A stretch of 21,147 nucleotides of DNA. It comes from an uncultured Candidatus Saccharibacteria bacterium (GTDB lineage: Bacteria > Patescibacteria > Saccharimonadia > Saccharimonadales > UBA6022). Below the pieces are notes generated by a model. That model was given only the letters and a program-made list of their open reading frames with translations. It ran no database searches and was not told the origin of the DNA. Below, in pieces: positions 14,828 through 21,147 of the stretch; the stretch's first letter is position 1, and each line of letters begins with the position of its first letter. The position numbers were made by a program, and so were the translations under genes. The stretch is taken from NCBI GenBank assembly GCA_946887425.1, contig CAMPKW010000016.1, forward strand, positions 1-21,147, read 5' to 3'.

Positions 14828-16072
14828 TCAATTCAGTTTAGCAAGCAGCTCCGACCGTGTCAATAGAATCGTCTCCCCTGTTGCCCTTGAGGTGAGCTCG
14901 TACTGGTCATTCTCAATTAAACGATCACTCACAGTCACTCGGTATGGAATACCCATAAGCTCAGCATCGGCAAATTTTGCACCCGGACGCTCATCGCGAT
15001 CATCGTAGAGCATTTCAACACCCTGCGCCGTCAACTGCTGGTAGAGCTCGTCAGCATGTGCAATCGCAGCTTCGCCGCCTATCCGCACCAGATACGCCTT
15101 TGCAGGTGCAATATTTTCTGGCCACACGAGCCCCTTGTCATCACTGAAATGCTCGGCAATAAGACCCATCACACGACTCGGGCCAATGCCATAGCTACCC
15201 ATAATCACTCGCTTGCTTGTTCCATCCTCGTCGGTGTAGTTGAGATCGAGTGCATCTGAAAACTTAGTACCAAGCGTAAAGATATTCCCCACCTCAACAG
15301 CTGCTCGCTCCACTAAATCATCGCGACTCACGCCAAGATCAGCGAGCACCTCGTCGTTATAGACCTCTTCATTGATCGCAATTTTCTTACCCTCATGAAC
15401 ATATATTTTGTCTTCACCAACCGGGCTAAGCGTCTGGAATTCGTGGCTATATTTCGCAAAGCTACCGCCACTCGCAAAGGTCTTATACGTAATCTCGCCG
15501 AGTCCCAATCGAGCATATACACGATCGTACGCATCGCTGATTCTTTCATAGAATGCGTCGTGCTCTTCTTGAGTGCGGCTAAAGCTATAAAGATCTTTCA
15601 TCCAAAACTCGCGTCCACGCATCAATCCGCTTTTGCTGCGAAGTTCATTACGGAATTTAATCTGGAATTGATATGGGTATACTGGCAAGTCCTTGTAGCT
15701 GCTGATAAAGCTCTTCATGAGCTTCGTCAGTGGCTCTTCGTGTGTTGGCGCCAATCCAAGCTCGCTCCCGCTCGCAAGCTTCGTCTTGAACCATACGTCC
15801 ATTACTTCATCGTCCCAGCGGCCCGAAGCCTCCCAGGTATCTTTTTGCTGGAGTGCCGTAAGACTCAATTCGTTACCACCAATAGCATTCATTTCTTCCC
15901 GGATTACATCGATGATTTTATTAAGAACGATTTTGCCAAGTGGCAAGTAATCGTACACGCCAGCCATTTCTTTATGAATAAAACCAGCCCGAATAAGTAA
16001 TTGGGCATTCTTAGCCACCTCATCTCCTGGGGCGGTCTTACTCGTTTTTGTAAATAGTTGTGATACGCGCAT
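14828..16072 (-). CDS. proS: Prolyl-tRNA synthetase, short form without editing domain
   Basis: Class II synthetase of 414 residues charging tRNA-Pro. The bacterial-type core is complete: MRVSQLFTKTSKTAP, the proline-binding APTHEEPLT around residues 109-116, motif 2 FRNELRSKSGLMRGREFWMKDLYSF (140-164), and motif 3 MGSYGIGPSRVMGLIAE (around 291-307). The INS editing domain of about 180 residues that normally lies between motifs 2 and 3 is absent; only about 35 residues separate GEDKIYVHEG from AVEVGNIFTLGTKFSDAL. Ala-tRNA-Pro would have to be cleared by a separate YbaK/ProXp-type enzyme, not in this window. Length matches the short alphaproteobacterial forms. GAGGA with 7-base spacing sets the start; a small proline-containing ORF precedes it. 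The gene ends in TGA. Confidence 0.97.
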   Translation of the reverse strand: MRVSQLFTKTSKTAPGDEVAKNAQLLIRAGFIHKEMAGVYDYLPLGKIVLNKIIDVIREEMNAIGGNELSLTALQQKDTWEASGRWDDEVMDVWFKTKLASGSELGLAPTHEEPLTKLMKSFISSYKDLPVYPYQFQIKFRNELRSKSGLMRGREFWMKDLYSFSRTQEEHDAFYERISDAYDRVYARLGLGEITYKTFASGGSFAKYSHEFQTLSPVGEDKIYVHEGKKIAINEEVYNDEVLADLGVSRDDLVERAAVEVGNIFTLGTKFSDALDLNYTDEDGTSKRVIMGSYGIGPSRVMGLIAEHFSDDKGLVWPENIAPAKAYLVRIGGEAAIAHADELYQQLTAQGVEMLYDDRDERPGAKFADAELMGIPYRVTVSDRLIENDQYELTSRATGETILLTRSELLAKLN

Positions 16073-16124
16073 GATACATTCCTCGTTTTAATGTCATTGA
16101 AAATTGTGGGTATATAAAAAGAAG

Positions 16125-16175
16125 CTACCGACCAAGCGGCACTACAGGAAAGAAAGATGGAGCAGTTCGAGTCAT
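16125..16175 (-). CDS. Candidate proS leader peptide
   Basis: A 16-codon ORF, MTRTAPSFFPVVPLGR then TAG, between the CPBP protease gene and proS. It has an excellent ribosome binding site: AGGAGG (16182-16187) exactly 6 bases before the ATG, inside the last codons of the CPBP gene. A second in-frame ATG at 16178 overlaps the CPBP stop as TAATG, giving translational coupling. Three of 16 residues are proline (codons CCA, CCT, CCG), directly upstream of the gene for prolyl-tRNA synthetase. The stop is followed by CTTCTTTTT and, 52 bases from the stop, the proS ATG. A weak 5-bp stem, TGCCG-cttggt-CGGTA, precedes the T-rich run, so an attenuator-like arrangement is conceivable. Translation is well supported; regulation is a hypothesis. 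Confidence 0.5.
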   Translation of the reverse strand: MTRTAPSFFPVVPLGR

Positions 16176-16177
16176 CA

Positions 16178-16924
16178 TTACCCTCCTAGTGTACGAAACA
16201 AATCAGGATTGATAAAGAGGAAATAATACGCAATGCCATTTTTGATCATATGAAGCAAGACACCCGCCCAAATATTGCCGGTTATTTGCCGGAGTGTACA
16301 AAGCACAAGGCTGAGTGCAAACGTATCTGCAGCCACGTTCCATTGCAGTGAAGCTCCCGCAATCAAGTGCAACCCGCCAAATAGAATGCTCGTAATAATC
16401 ATCGCCAACCAAAACGGCGCATGCTTCCTCATCTTGCCAAAAAGATAGCCACGAAACAGCAGCTCTTCGGCGACTGGTGCCAAAATAACCAGAGTAAGAA
16501 ATGCCAATACATACTCATACTGATAACCCAGCCCACTAAATGGAATATCTTGTGCCTGCGTCAAATCGATATGTGGCGCCACAACAGAAAAAAGGTATAA
16601 AACAGAGGCCGAGATGAACATGTAAACAATCAACGCCGCGGGAGCAAATACAATATCAAGCCAGGATGGCAAACGGGCTACGCCCAACTCCTCGCGGGTT
16701 GTACGTCGTCGCCCTAGCCAAAATGGAACACCAATCACGATTACGAGTGTCAAAACGTAGATGGCTGCAGCAACGACAGAATTGAACACCGCCGAATTAA
16801 GACTCGCGAGTGGCACGCCCGCCGCGACGGCACTAGCAACAATAAAGCCAATCACCACCTGAACGACCAAGAAAACGGCCACCGTCCAAATCGACAACCC
16901 AATCACGAACTTAACATTCGACAT
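16178..16924 (-). CDS. CPBP (Abi/Rce1-type) intramembrane metalloprotease
   Basis: A 248-residue polytopic protein of the CPBP family, intramembrane glutamic/metallo-type proteases. All catalytic motifs are present: EELLFRG with E153, E154 and R158, FGGLH with H186, and H225-xxx-N229 in LLHMIKNG. About seven to eight hydrophobic helices are visible. The frame is open to a TTG at 16975, and an ATG at 16957 overlaps rseP. I chose the ATG at 16924, 10 bases after the rseP stop and just before helix 1 (MSNVKFVIGLSIWTVAVFLV), although no ribosome binding site marks any of them. In prokaryotes members process prenylated-like or bacteriocin-related substrates or act in membrane protein quality control; the substrate is unknown. 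Its place after rseP puts two membrane proteases in one operon. Confidence 0.92.
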   Translation of the reverse strand: MSNVKFVIGLSIWTVAVFLVVQVVIGFIVASAVAAGVPLASLNSAVFNSVVAAAIYVLTLVIVIGVPFWLGRRRTTREELGVARLPSWLDIVFAPAALIVYMFISASVLYLFSVVAPHIDLTQAQDIPFSGLGYQYEYVLAFLTLVILAPVAEELLFRGYLFGKMRKHAPFWLAMIITSILFGGLHLIAGASLQWNVAADTFALSLVLCTLRQITGNIWAGVLLHMIKNGIAYYFLFINPDLFRTLGG

Positions 16925-16934
16925 GATCGATAGG

Positions 16935-18083
16935 TTACTGGAAGAGCTTTGCGACATCTCGGAAGGTAACCACAATAATTAATACCATCAGCACCAAAAA
17001 GCCCGTCGCCTGGATTCGCTCTTCACGCTCTTTTGTAAGCGGCTTCTTAAGAAGACGGAAGATTGTCATCGTAAACCATCGCCCGCCGTCGAGAGCTGGA
17101 ATTGGCAGGATATTCATCACCGCAAGTGTCAGCGAAATAATAGCCGTCAAGAAAAGTAGCTGAGTGAGGCCAGCTTGCTGAGCCTGAGGGAAAATCGTTC
17201 CCAAGATACCTACAGGGCCGGCCACACTGTTACCAGCCGCCTCGAGACTCTTGCCCGCCTGCTCCCTAGTTGATCCGTCGAAACTAAACTGCAACACAAG
17301 ACCCTTACCAAGATTGGCGACAAGATCCCCAAGCCCCTGAAGTGTTACAAGTGTAAATTGACCCGTAGTCACTACTCCCACAATGGGCGCTGACCAGCTT
17401 GCTTTTATTTGCTCACGTTGTCCGGAGCTAACGCCAAGATAGCCTTTCTTGTCGTTGTTCTCAGGACGGAGCGCTACCTTTGCCGTTTGCTCCACCCCTT
17501 GGCGAGAATAGACAATTTCTACTTCCTTGCCCTTGTTGAGTGCCGCTTTTTGATTCAGCTCCTCGGCCGTCAAAACAGACTCACCAGCAAAGCGCAAGAT
17601 CTGATCACCTACTTTTAGGCCCGCATAGTCCGCAGGAGATTCGTGACCTACTGAAGCAAGTTCGATCGGCTGCTTTACGATAGTCGTGTCATTTGCAATA
17701 GAGAACTGATTTGGCAGAATCTTTGGAAGACCCGTAAGTGCCAAAACCGTTAAAACGAGAGCAGCGACAAGCCAGTTGATAACCACACCGGCAAGTAGAA
17801 TTTTCGTCTTCTGCCAAAATGTTGCCGCACCATAATCACCTTTTTGATCGGCGCTATCATGTTCTCCCTGCAACCTCACAAAGCCACCAAGCGGCAGCCA
17901 GTTTAAGGTTAGCAAAATGCCGTTCTTGAGCTTCTTTGCCCATGCTCGTGGCGGAAACCCAATACCGAATTCCTCAACCACAACGCCATTGCGGCGCGCA
18001 ACAATAGCATGTCCTAATTCATGCACAACGACAAGCAGTACAAGGACGACCAGCCCAACGATAATACCTAGTAGTAGTTCCAT
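16935..18083 (-). CDS. rseP: Site-2 protease family zinc metalloprotease RseP
   Basis: Intramembrane zinc protease of 382 residues. The HExxH zinc motif is HELGH at 21-25 in the first helix, and the second motif NILPIPALDGG is at 324-334. One PDZ domain lies between about 130 and 205 (SPADYAGLKVGDQILRFAGE), followed by GPVGILG and the C-terminal helices. E. coli RseP has two PDZ domains and 450 residues; a single-PDZ form is normal for Gram-positives and CPR. Function: cutting of membrane-anchored anti-sigma factors or signal-peptide remnants. The ATG directly follows the uppS stop (TAAATG) with GGAGG upstream, so it is coupled to uppS. In many bacteria cdsA and dxr stand between uppS and rseP; both are missing here. 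Confidence 0.96.
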   Translation of the reverse strand: MELLLGIIVGLVVLVLLVVVHELGHAIVARRNGVVVEEFGIGFPPRAWAKKLKNGILLTLNWLPLGGFVRLQGEHDSADQKGDYGAATFWQKTKILLAGVVINWLVAALVLTVLALTGLPKILPNQFSIANDTTIVKQPIELASVGHESPADYAGLKVGDQILRFAGESVLTAEELNQKAALNKGKEVEIVYSRQGVEQTAKVALRPENNDKKGYLGVSSGQREQIKASWSAPIVGVVTTGQFTLVTLQGLGDLVANLGKGLVLQFSFDGSTREQAGKSLEAAGNSVAGPVGILGTIFPQAQQAGLTQLLFLTAIISLTLAVMNILPIPALDGGRWFTMTIFRLLKKPLTKEREERIQATGFLVLMVLIIVVTFRDVAKLFQ

Positions 18084-18788
18084 TTATCCTCCAAAACGTC
18101 GGCTGCGCCGCGCGTATTCTTTCAGTATATCCTCAACATCATCTTTTGTCATATCAGGCCACGGCTTATCGATAAACATAAGCTCGCTATAAGCGGCCCG
18201 CCAGAGCATAAAGTTGCTCAATCTCTGCTCGCCACTAGTTCGCACCACAATATCAATCGGCGGCACTTCCGGAGCGTATAGGTTCTGCCCGATAAGTTCA
18301 GGTGTAATATCATTAGCGTCAACGCCAGACTGAACAATTTTCTTGCACGCGTCCGCTATCTCCAGCTGCCCACCATAGTTGAAGCATATTGCGAGTGTAC
18401 CAGCCGTATTATTAGCCGTCCGAGCCTCGGCGTCGTCAATCGCAGCAAGAATCTTATCGCCTACGCGTTCACGCGAGCCGAGAATTTTTAATTTAATATT
18501 ATGCTTATCAAAAATCGGCAGATCGGAAGTGAGCAAACGTAGCACTAAGCCCATAAGCTTACTCACCTCGTCCTCACTTCGTTTCCAGTTTTCAGTACTA
18601 AAAATGTAGGCTGACATATACTTCACGCCAGCATCAAACGTAGCGACAGCAACTTCATGAATTGCGTTGTAGCCCGCGAGGTGTCCTTCGTACGTCGGGA
18701 TACCGTGCTGCTTCGCCCAGCGACGATTACCGTCAACGATATAGCCAACGTGCTGCGGAAGAATTATTGTGTTATCGGCGCGCGTCAT
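18084..18788 (-). CDS. uppS: Isoprenyl transferase (undecaprenyl diphosphate synthase)
   Basis: A cis-prenyltransferase of 234 residues that extends farnesyl diphosphate with isopentenyl diphosphate to make the C55 lipid carrier of peptidoglycan. The catalytic aspartate is D19 in VGYIVDGNRRWAK, with the conserved YIFSTENWKR (61-70) and the RTSGEQRLSNFMLWRAAYSEL block (183-203) that binds IPP. Length is typical. Its start lies 17 bases inside the 3' end of the nucleotidyltransferase gene; GAGGAG is 13 bases upstream, rather distant, so reinitiation after the upstream gene is likely. The cell must obtain IPP and FPP from elsewhere; no isoprenoid synthesis genes are here. Confidence 0.96.
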   Translation of the reverse strand: MTRADNTIILPQHVGYIVDGNRRWAKQHGIPTYEGHLAGYNAIHEVAVATFDAGVKYMSAYIFSTENWKRSEDEVSKLMGLVLRLLTSDLPIFDKHNIKLKILGSRERVGDKILAAIDDAEARTANNTAGTLAICFNYGGQLEIADACKKIVQSGVDANDITPELIGQNLYAPEVPPIDIVVRTSGEQRLSNFMLWRAAYSELMFIDKPWPDMTKDDVEDILKEYARRSRRFGG

Positions 18789-19179
18789 GTTGCTGTAAAT
18801 ACTCCTCTAATAATTGTACGTCATTAATATCTTTTTGCCTGCCTGTTTCCCTTTTCTGGCCTAGCACAAACTGAGGATGGGCAAAAGTCACGCCATTAAT
18901 AGTTACGCCGTCTGCCTGAAGAATAGAAAAGTTCGGCTCACCCTCACTACCCCACGATAGCCATGCCTCCGCATCGCCCTTGAGTAATACAGTTTCTCCG
19001 TGGCGCTGCTCGGACTGCCATGTACCCGATTGCTGTAGTTCCCGAAAAAGCTGCGTCGTTACGACTAAATCAATATCACCGCTTGACCGCAAGCCTAGAG
19101 CATCAAGAACGCCACTGCCAATAACAACACACTGATCGGCCGGCAGCCCAAGAGCTAGAAAGCGCTCAACTATCGTCAT
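18772..19179 (-). CDS. Small predicted nucleotidyltransferase
   Basis: A 135-residue protein with the pattern of the DNA polymerase beta-type nucleotidyltransferase fold: G21-S-G23 (VVIGSGVLDALGLR) followed by the metal-binding D35-x-D37 (SGDIDLVV). A C-terminal RQKDINDVQLLEEYLQQH (114-131) resembles the R.KD..D...L region of stand-alone minimal nucleotidyltransferases such as those that modify nucleotides or aminoglycosides. The third acid is not assigned with certainty (E84 or D90 are possible). No membrane segments. It overlaps frr by one base (TGATG) and uppS by 17 bases, so it is embedded in a translation/cell-wall operon. In most bacteria no such gene lies between frr and uppS. Substrate unknown; a toxin-like or tRNA-modifying role is only a guess. 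Confidence 0.83.
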   Translation of the reverse strand: MTIVERFLALGLPADQCVVIGSGVLDALGLRSSGDIDLVVTTQLFRELQQSGTWQSEQRHGETVLLKGDAEAWLSWGSEGEPNFSILQADGVTINGVTFAHPQFVLGQKRETGRQKDINDVQLLEEYLQQHDARR

Positions 19180-19733
19180 CAGATCGTCAGAATATCTTTC
19201 TCTTTGGTGCGGAAGATGTCGTCAATTTCTACGTGGAACTTAGCAATAATCTCATCAACTGACTTTTCGACACGCTTAACATCATCTTCAGAGAGCTCTT
19301 TGGCGTCTTTTTTATGTTTAGCCGCTTTGAAAGCGTCCTGGCGGATATTACGAAGTGCAATACGTGTTTCTTCTACTTTTTCACCCGTTTGTTTCACAAG
19401 CTGCTTACGACGCTCTTCGGTCAAAGCCGGCACCGGCACACGAACAACACGGCCGTCGTCACTTGGGTTGAATCCGAGTGATTGATCGGCACGAATTGCA
19501 GCGGCAATCGCCTGAACATTACTTGGGTCAAACGGCGTCACCTGAAGCATCTGCGCCTCTGGTGCCGTAATGTTTGCTACTTGATTAAGAGGCATCTTCT
19601 GCCCGTATACCTCAACCTGCACACCCTCGAGCATGCTCGGATGGGAACGCCCCGTTCGGACTTTCTTAAGCTCTTCTTTAAAATGCGCAACTGCGCCTGT
19701 CATTTTCTCTTCATATGGTTTCGTGTCAAACAT
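19179..19733 (-). CDS. frr: Ribosome recycling factor
   Basis: RRF, 184 residues, which with EF-G splits post-termination ribosomes. The three-helix bundle and hinge are evident: KMTGAVAHFKEELKKVRTGR with the conserved arginine near the elbow, LNQVANITAPEAQMLQVTPFDPS, LGFNPSDDGRVVRVPVPALTEERRKQL, and the final helix. Length is the usual 185. GAGGA with 5-base spacing supports the start. It has its own promoter after a strong terminator that separates it from tsf, and its TGA overlaps the next start. pyrH, normally just upstream, is absent. Confidence 0.97.
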   Translation of the reverse strand: MFDTKPYEEKMTGAVAHFKEELKKVRTGRSHPSMLEGVQVEVYGQKMPLNQVANITAPEAQMLQVTPFDPSNVQAIAAAIRADQSLGFNPSDDGRVVRVPVPALTEERRKQLVKQTGEKVEETRIALRNIRQDAFKAAKHKKDAKELSEDDVKRVEKSVDEIIAKFHVEIDDIFRTKEKDILTI

Positions 19734-19760
19734 GGAATTCCTCGCTTTTTATCTGTTCTC

Positions 19761-19769
19761 ATTATAGCA
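19761..19769 (-). promoter_or_regulatory. Extended -10 promoter of the frr operon
   Basis: TGCTATAAT, perfect with TGn, in context ATTTGCTATAATGAGAAC. No -35 at 16-18 bases. The predicted leader is about 21 bases with GAGGA. It directly follows the tsf terminator, which makes it the likely start of an frr-to-protease transcript of at least five genes. Confidence 0.7.
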
Positions 19770-19796
19770 AATAAGTTACCTGTAGCTGCTCTTTGT

Positions 19797-19844
19797 CCTT
19801 AATTAAAATCAGCTCGCACAAATGCGAGCTGATTTTAATTAAGG
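19797..19844 (-). terminator. Symmetric intrinsic terminator after tsf
   Basis: A perfect 22-bp inverted repeat with loop CAAA (19819-19822). The core AGCTCGCA is GC-rich; the flanks are A-rich on the 5' side and T-rich on the 3' side, so it can end transcription on either strand. It begins 8 bases after the tsf stop and is the strongest terminator in the window. The opposite strand has no gene reaching it here. Confidence 0.9.
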
Positions 19845-19852
19845 TAATAGAT

Positions 19853-20449
19853 TTAAGCGTTTACACCAAGCTCGATACGCTTGAACTGGCTAACACGAAT
19901 GTTTTCACCGCTCTTTGCGATCTGGTCTTTGATGCGCCCCTCAACAGTCATGCTGTCATCGAGGATGTACGCCTGGCTCATAAGCACCTTGTCGGCAAAG
20001 TGTTTTTTGAGCTGACCTTCAACGATCTTCTCGCGCATATCTTCAGGTTTCTTCTGAAGATCTTCACTAGCAAGTAGTTCAGCCTTCACACGCTCAACTT
20101 CTTCAGCTGGAATATCTTCTTGCGAAACGTACTCAGGAGCCATAGCAGCCACCTGCATAGCGATCTGGTGAGCAAGTTCCTTGAAGTCATCAAGACGAGC
20201 CACAAAATCAGTCTCACAGTTTAGCTCGACAACAACACCAATGCGGTTTGCATGAACATAGCTGTCGATGATGCCTTCGCGAGTTTCACGGTCACCTTTT
20301 TTCTCAGCTTTTGTAAGGCCTTTTTTGCGCATTGCCTCAAGAGCCTTGTCAAAGTTGCCGTCTGCTTCAACCAAGGCAACCTTAGCATCAGTCAAACCAA
20401 CACCTGTTAGTTCTTTAAGCTTTTTGATATCGTCAATTGATACAGCCAT
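19853..20449 (-). CDS. tsf: Elongation factor Ts, short form
   Basis: EF-Ts, 198 residues, the guanine nucleotide exchange factor of EF-Tu. The N-terminal UBA-like domain (IDDIKKLKELTGVGLTDAKVALVEADGNFDKALEAMRKKG) is followed by the core with YVHANRIGVVVELNCETDFVAR, which holds the conserved TDFVA, and HQIAMQVAAMAPEYVS. The second core subdomain is absent, as in Thermus (about 196 residues) versus 283 in E. coli. GAGGAG in the last codons of rpsB, 9 bases away, supports the start; rpsB ends with TAA TAA directly before the ATG. Confidence 0.97.
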   Translation of the reverse strand: MAVSIDDIKKLKELTGVGLTDAKVALVEADGNFDKALEAMRKKGLTKAEKKGDRETREGIIDSYVHANRIGVVVELNCETDFVARLDDFKELAHQIAMQVAAMAPEYVSQEDIPAEEVERVKAELLASEDLQKKPEDMREKIVEGQLKKHFADKVLMSQAYILDDSMTVEGRIKDQIAKSGENIRVSQFKRIELGVNA

Positions 20450-20452
20450 TTA

Positions 20453-21147
20453 TTATTTCTCCTCTGTTTTATCAGCAACTTTTTGAGTTCCAGCACCTTC
20501 AGCAACAGCTGCGGTTGCGTAGCTAAGCAAGAGCTCAAGACCCTTGATCGCATCGTCGTTGGCAGGAATAACGTAGTCAACGAGGCTTGGATCAGCATTC
20601 GTATCAACAATAGCTACAACTGGCACGCCGAGTGTCTTCGCTTCTTTGATTGCATTTGCATCAGCAATCACGTCAGTCACAAATACAAGACCTGGCTTAC
20701 CGTTAAGATCTTTGATGCCACCGTACTTAACGTTTAGCTCATCAATTTCTTCCTGGTAGCGCTGTACTTCAAGCTTGTTGTAGCGCTTTTCAAGATCACC
20801 ACTTGCCATACGCTTTTCAAGATCTTTGAGTTTCTTGATTTGCTGGCCCATCGTGTTGACGTTTGTGAGCATACCGCCAACCCAACGCTCAGTTACAAAT
20901 GGCTGGTTAGCACTTACTGCAGCAGCCTGAACAAGCTCTTTTGCTTGTTTCTTTGTACCAACGAAAAGTACTTGCTTGCCACTAGCTGCCACCTTAGTGA
21001 TAACTGGAAGTGCTTTTTCAAGCCCCTCAACGGTTTTAGTCAAATCGATAATGTGACTATCTTGGCGCTTAGAGTGAATGTATGGCGCCATCTTAGGGTG
21101 CCAACGGCTCGTTTTGTGTCCAAAGTGGACACCAGCTTCGAGCAAAG
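20453..21147 (-). CDS. rpsB: 30S ribosomal protein S2, 5' end outside window
   Basis: Ribosomal protein S2; the visible 231 codons begin LLEAGVHFGHKTSRWHPKM, which is the standard S2 region a few residues after the start (usually MKQLLEAGVHFGH). The apparent start at 21145 is TTG, a leucine codon, so the true start lies beyond the right edge and about 6-9 residues are missing. Later motifs include VLFVGTKKQAKELVQ, ERWVGGMLTN, DVIADANAIKEA and VPVVAIVDTNADPSLVDYVIPANDDA. The tail is short and acidic. rpsB-tsf is the common bacterial order. Confidence 0.97.
   Translation of the reverse strand, partial: LLEAGVHFGHKTSRWHPKMAPYIHSKRQDSHIIDLTKTVEGLEKALPVITKVAASGKQVLFVGTKKQAKELVQAAAVSANQPFVTERWVGGMLTNVNTMGQQIKKLKDLEKRMASGDLEKRYNKLEVQRYQEEIDELNVKYGGIKDLNGKPGLVFVTDVIADANAIKEAKTLGVPVVAIVDTNADPSLVDYVIPANDDAIKGLELLLSYATAAVAEGAGTQKVADKTEEK

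Noticed and set aside
15395..16000. 201-residue plus-strand open frame opposite proS
   Set aside because: It is antisense to the conserved ProRS catalytic core, has no recognisable motifs and no upstream ribosome binding site; it is a shadow frame.
16073..16177. T-box riboswitch upstream of proS
   Set aside because: The conserved T-box core (a GGUGGNACCGCG-like stretch) and a strong terminator stem are missing, and the gap is too short.
16925..16975. N-terminal extension of the CPBP protease from a TTG
   Set aside because: The extension overlaps rseP, starts at a TTG with no ribosome binding site, and adds a polar Ser-rich segment before helix 1.
21143..21145. TTG as start codon of rpsB
   Set aside because: It encodes the conserved leucine of the LLEAGVHFGH motif, so the gene is cut by the window edge rather than starting there.
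1..21147. Mobile elements, CRISPR arrays, tRNA or rRNA genes
   Set aside because: No transposase or integrase frames, no regularly spaced repeats, and no tRNA-like cloverleaf or rRNA sequence were seen; all genes look like resident housekeeping genes on one strand.

Overview
The window is a densely packed, entirely minus-strand block of housekeeping genes with almost no non-coding DNA; transcription runs from high to low coordinates. The proteins look like those of a Patescibacteria/CPR bacterium, most likely Candidatus Saccharibacteria (TM7). Reasons: short EF-Ts and ProRS, a SecA with the roughly 20-residue insertion before the REAYAADITYGTNNE block, gene blocks lacking pyrH, cdsA and dxr, and standard stop usage. 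A true RF2 gene is present and UGA ends three genes, so the UGA-to-Gly code of Absconditabacteria/Gracilibacteria does not apply. The taxon is inferred from protein features, not from a search.

In transcription order: rpsB (5' end outside the window), tsf, a strong symmetric terminator, then frr, a small nucleotidyltransferase, uppS, rseP and a CPBP-family membrane protease, tightly coupled by overlaps or small gaps. A proline-containing 16-codon mini-ORF with an excellent ribosome binding site follows, then proS (no editing insertion) and greA with its own terminator. Next come lysS with a four-helix membrane protein, a MacB/LolD-type ABC ATPase and permease pair with ATGA coupling, serS, hpf, secA, an M16 zinc peptidase, murD, a single-pass membrane protein of unknown function, prfB, lemA, and the start of a TPM-domain protein cut by the left edge.

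The genes cover translation (S2, EF-Ts, RRF, RF2, ProRS, LysRS, SerRS, HPF), transcript elongation (GreA), protein export and membrane proteolysis (SecA, RseP, CPBP, M16), cell wall synthesis (UppS, MurD) and envelope functions (ABC pair, LemA/TPM). Two blocks are stripped versions of widely conserved bacterial clusters: rpsB-tsf-(pyrH)-frr-uppS-(cdsA-dxr)-rseP-proS and hpf-secA-prfB.

The most interesting non-gene signal is the promoter architecture. Seven junctions carry an extended -10 box (TGn plus TATAAT or one mismatch), and the ones I checked have no recognisable -35. Several boxes abut or overlap the upstream stop codon (the 12-mer TAGTGGTATAAT occurs twice), and four lie only 6-9 bases from the start codon, predicting leaderless or near-leaderless mRNAs for prfB, serS, murD and lysS. 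The second notable item is the candidate proS leader peptide. I see no mobile elements, CRISPR arrays, tRNAs or rRNAs, and no gene-free stretch longer than about 120 bases.
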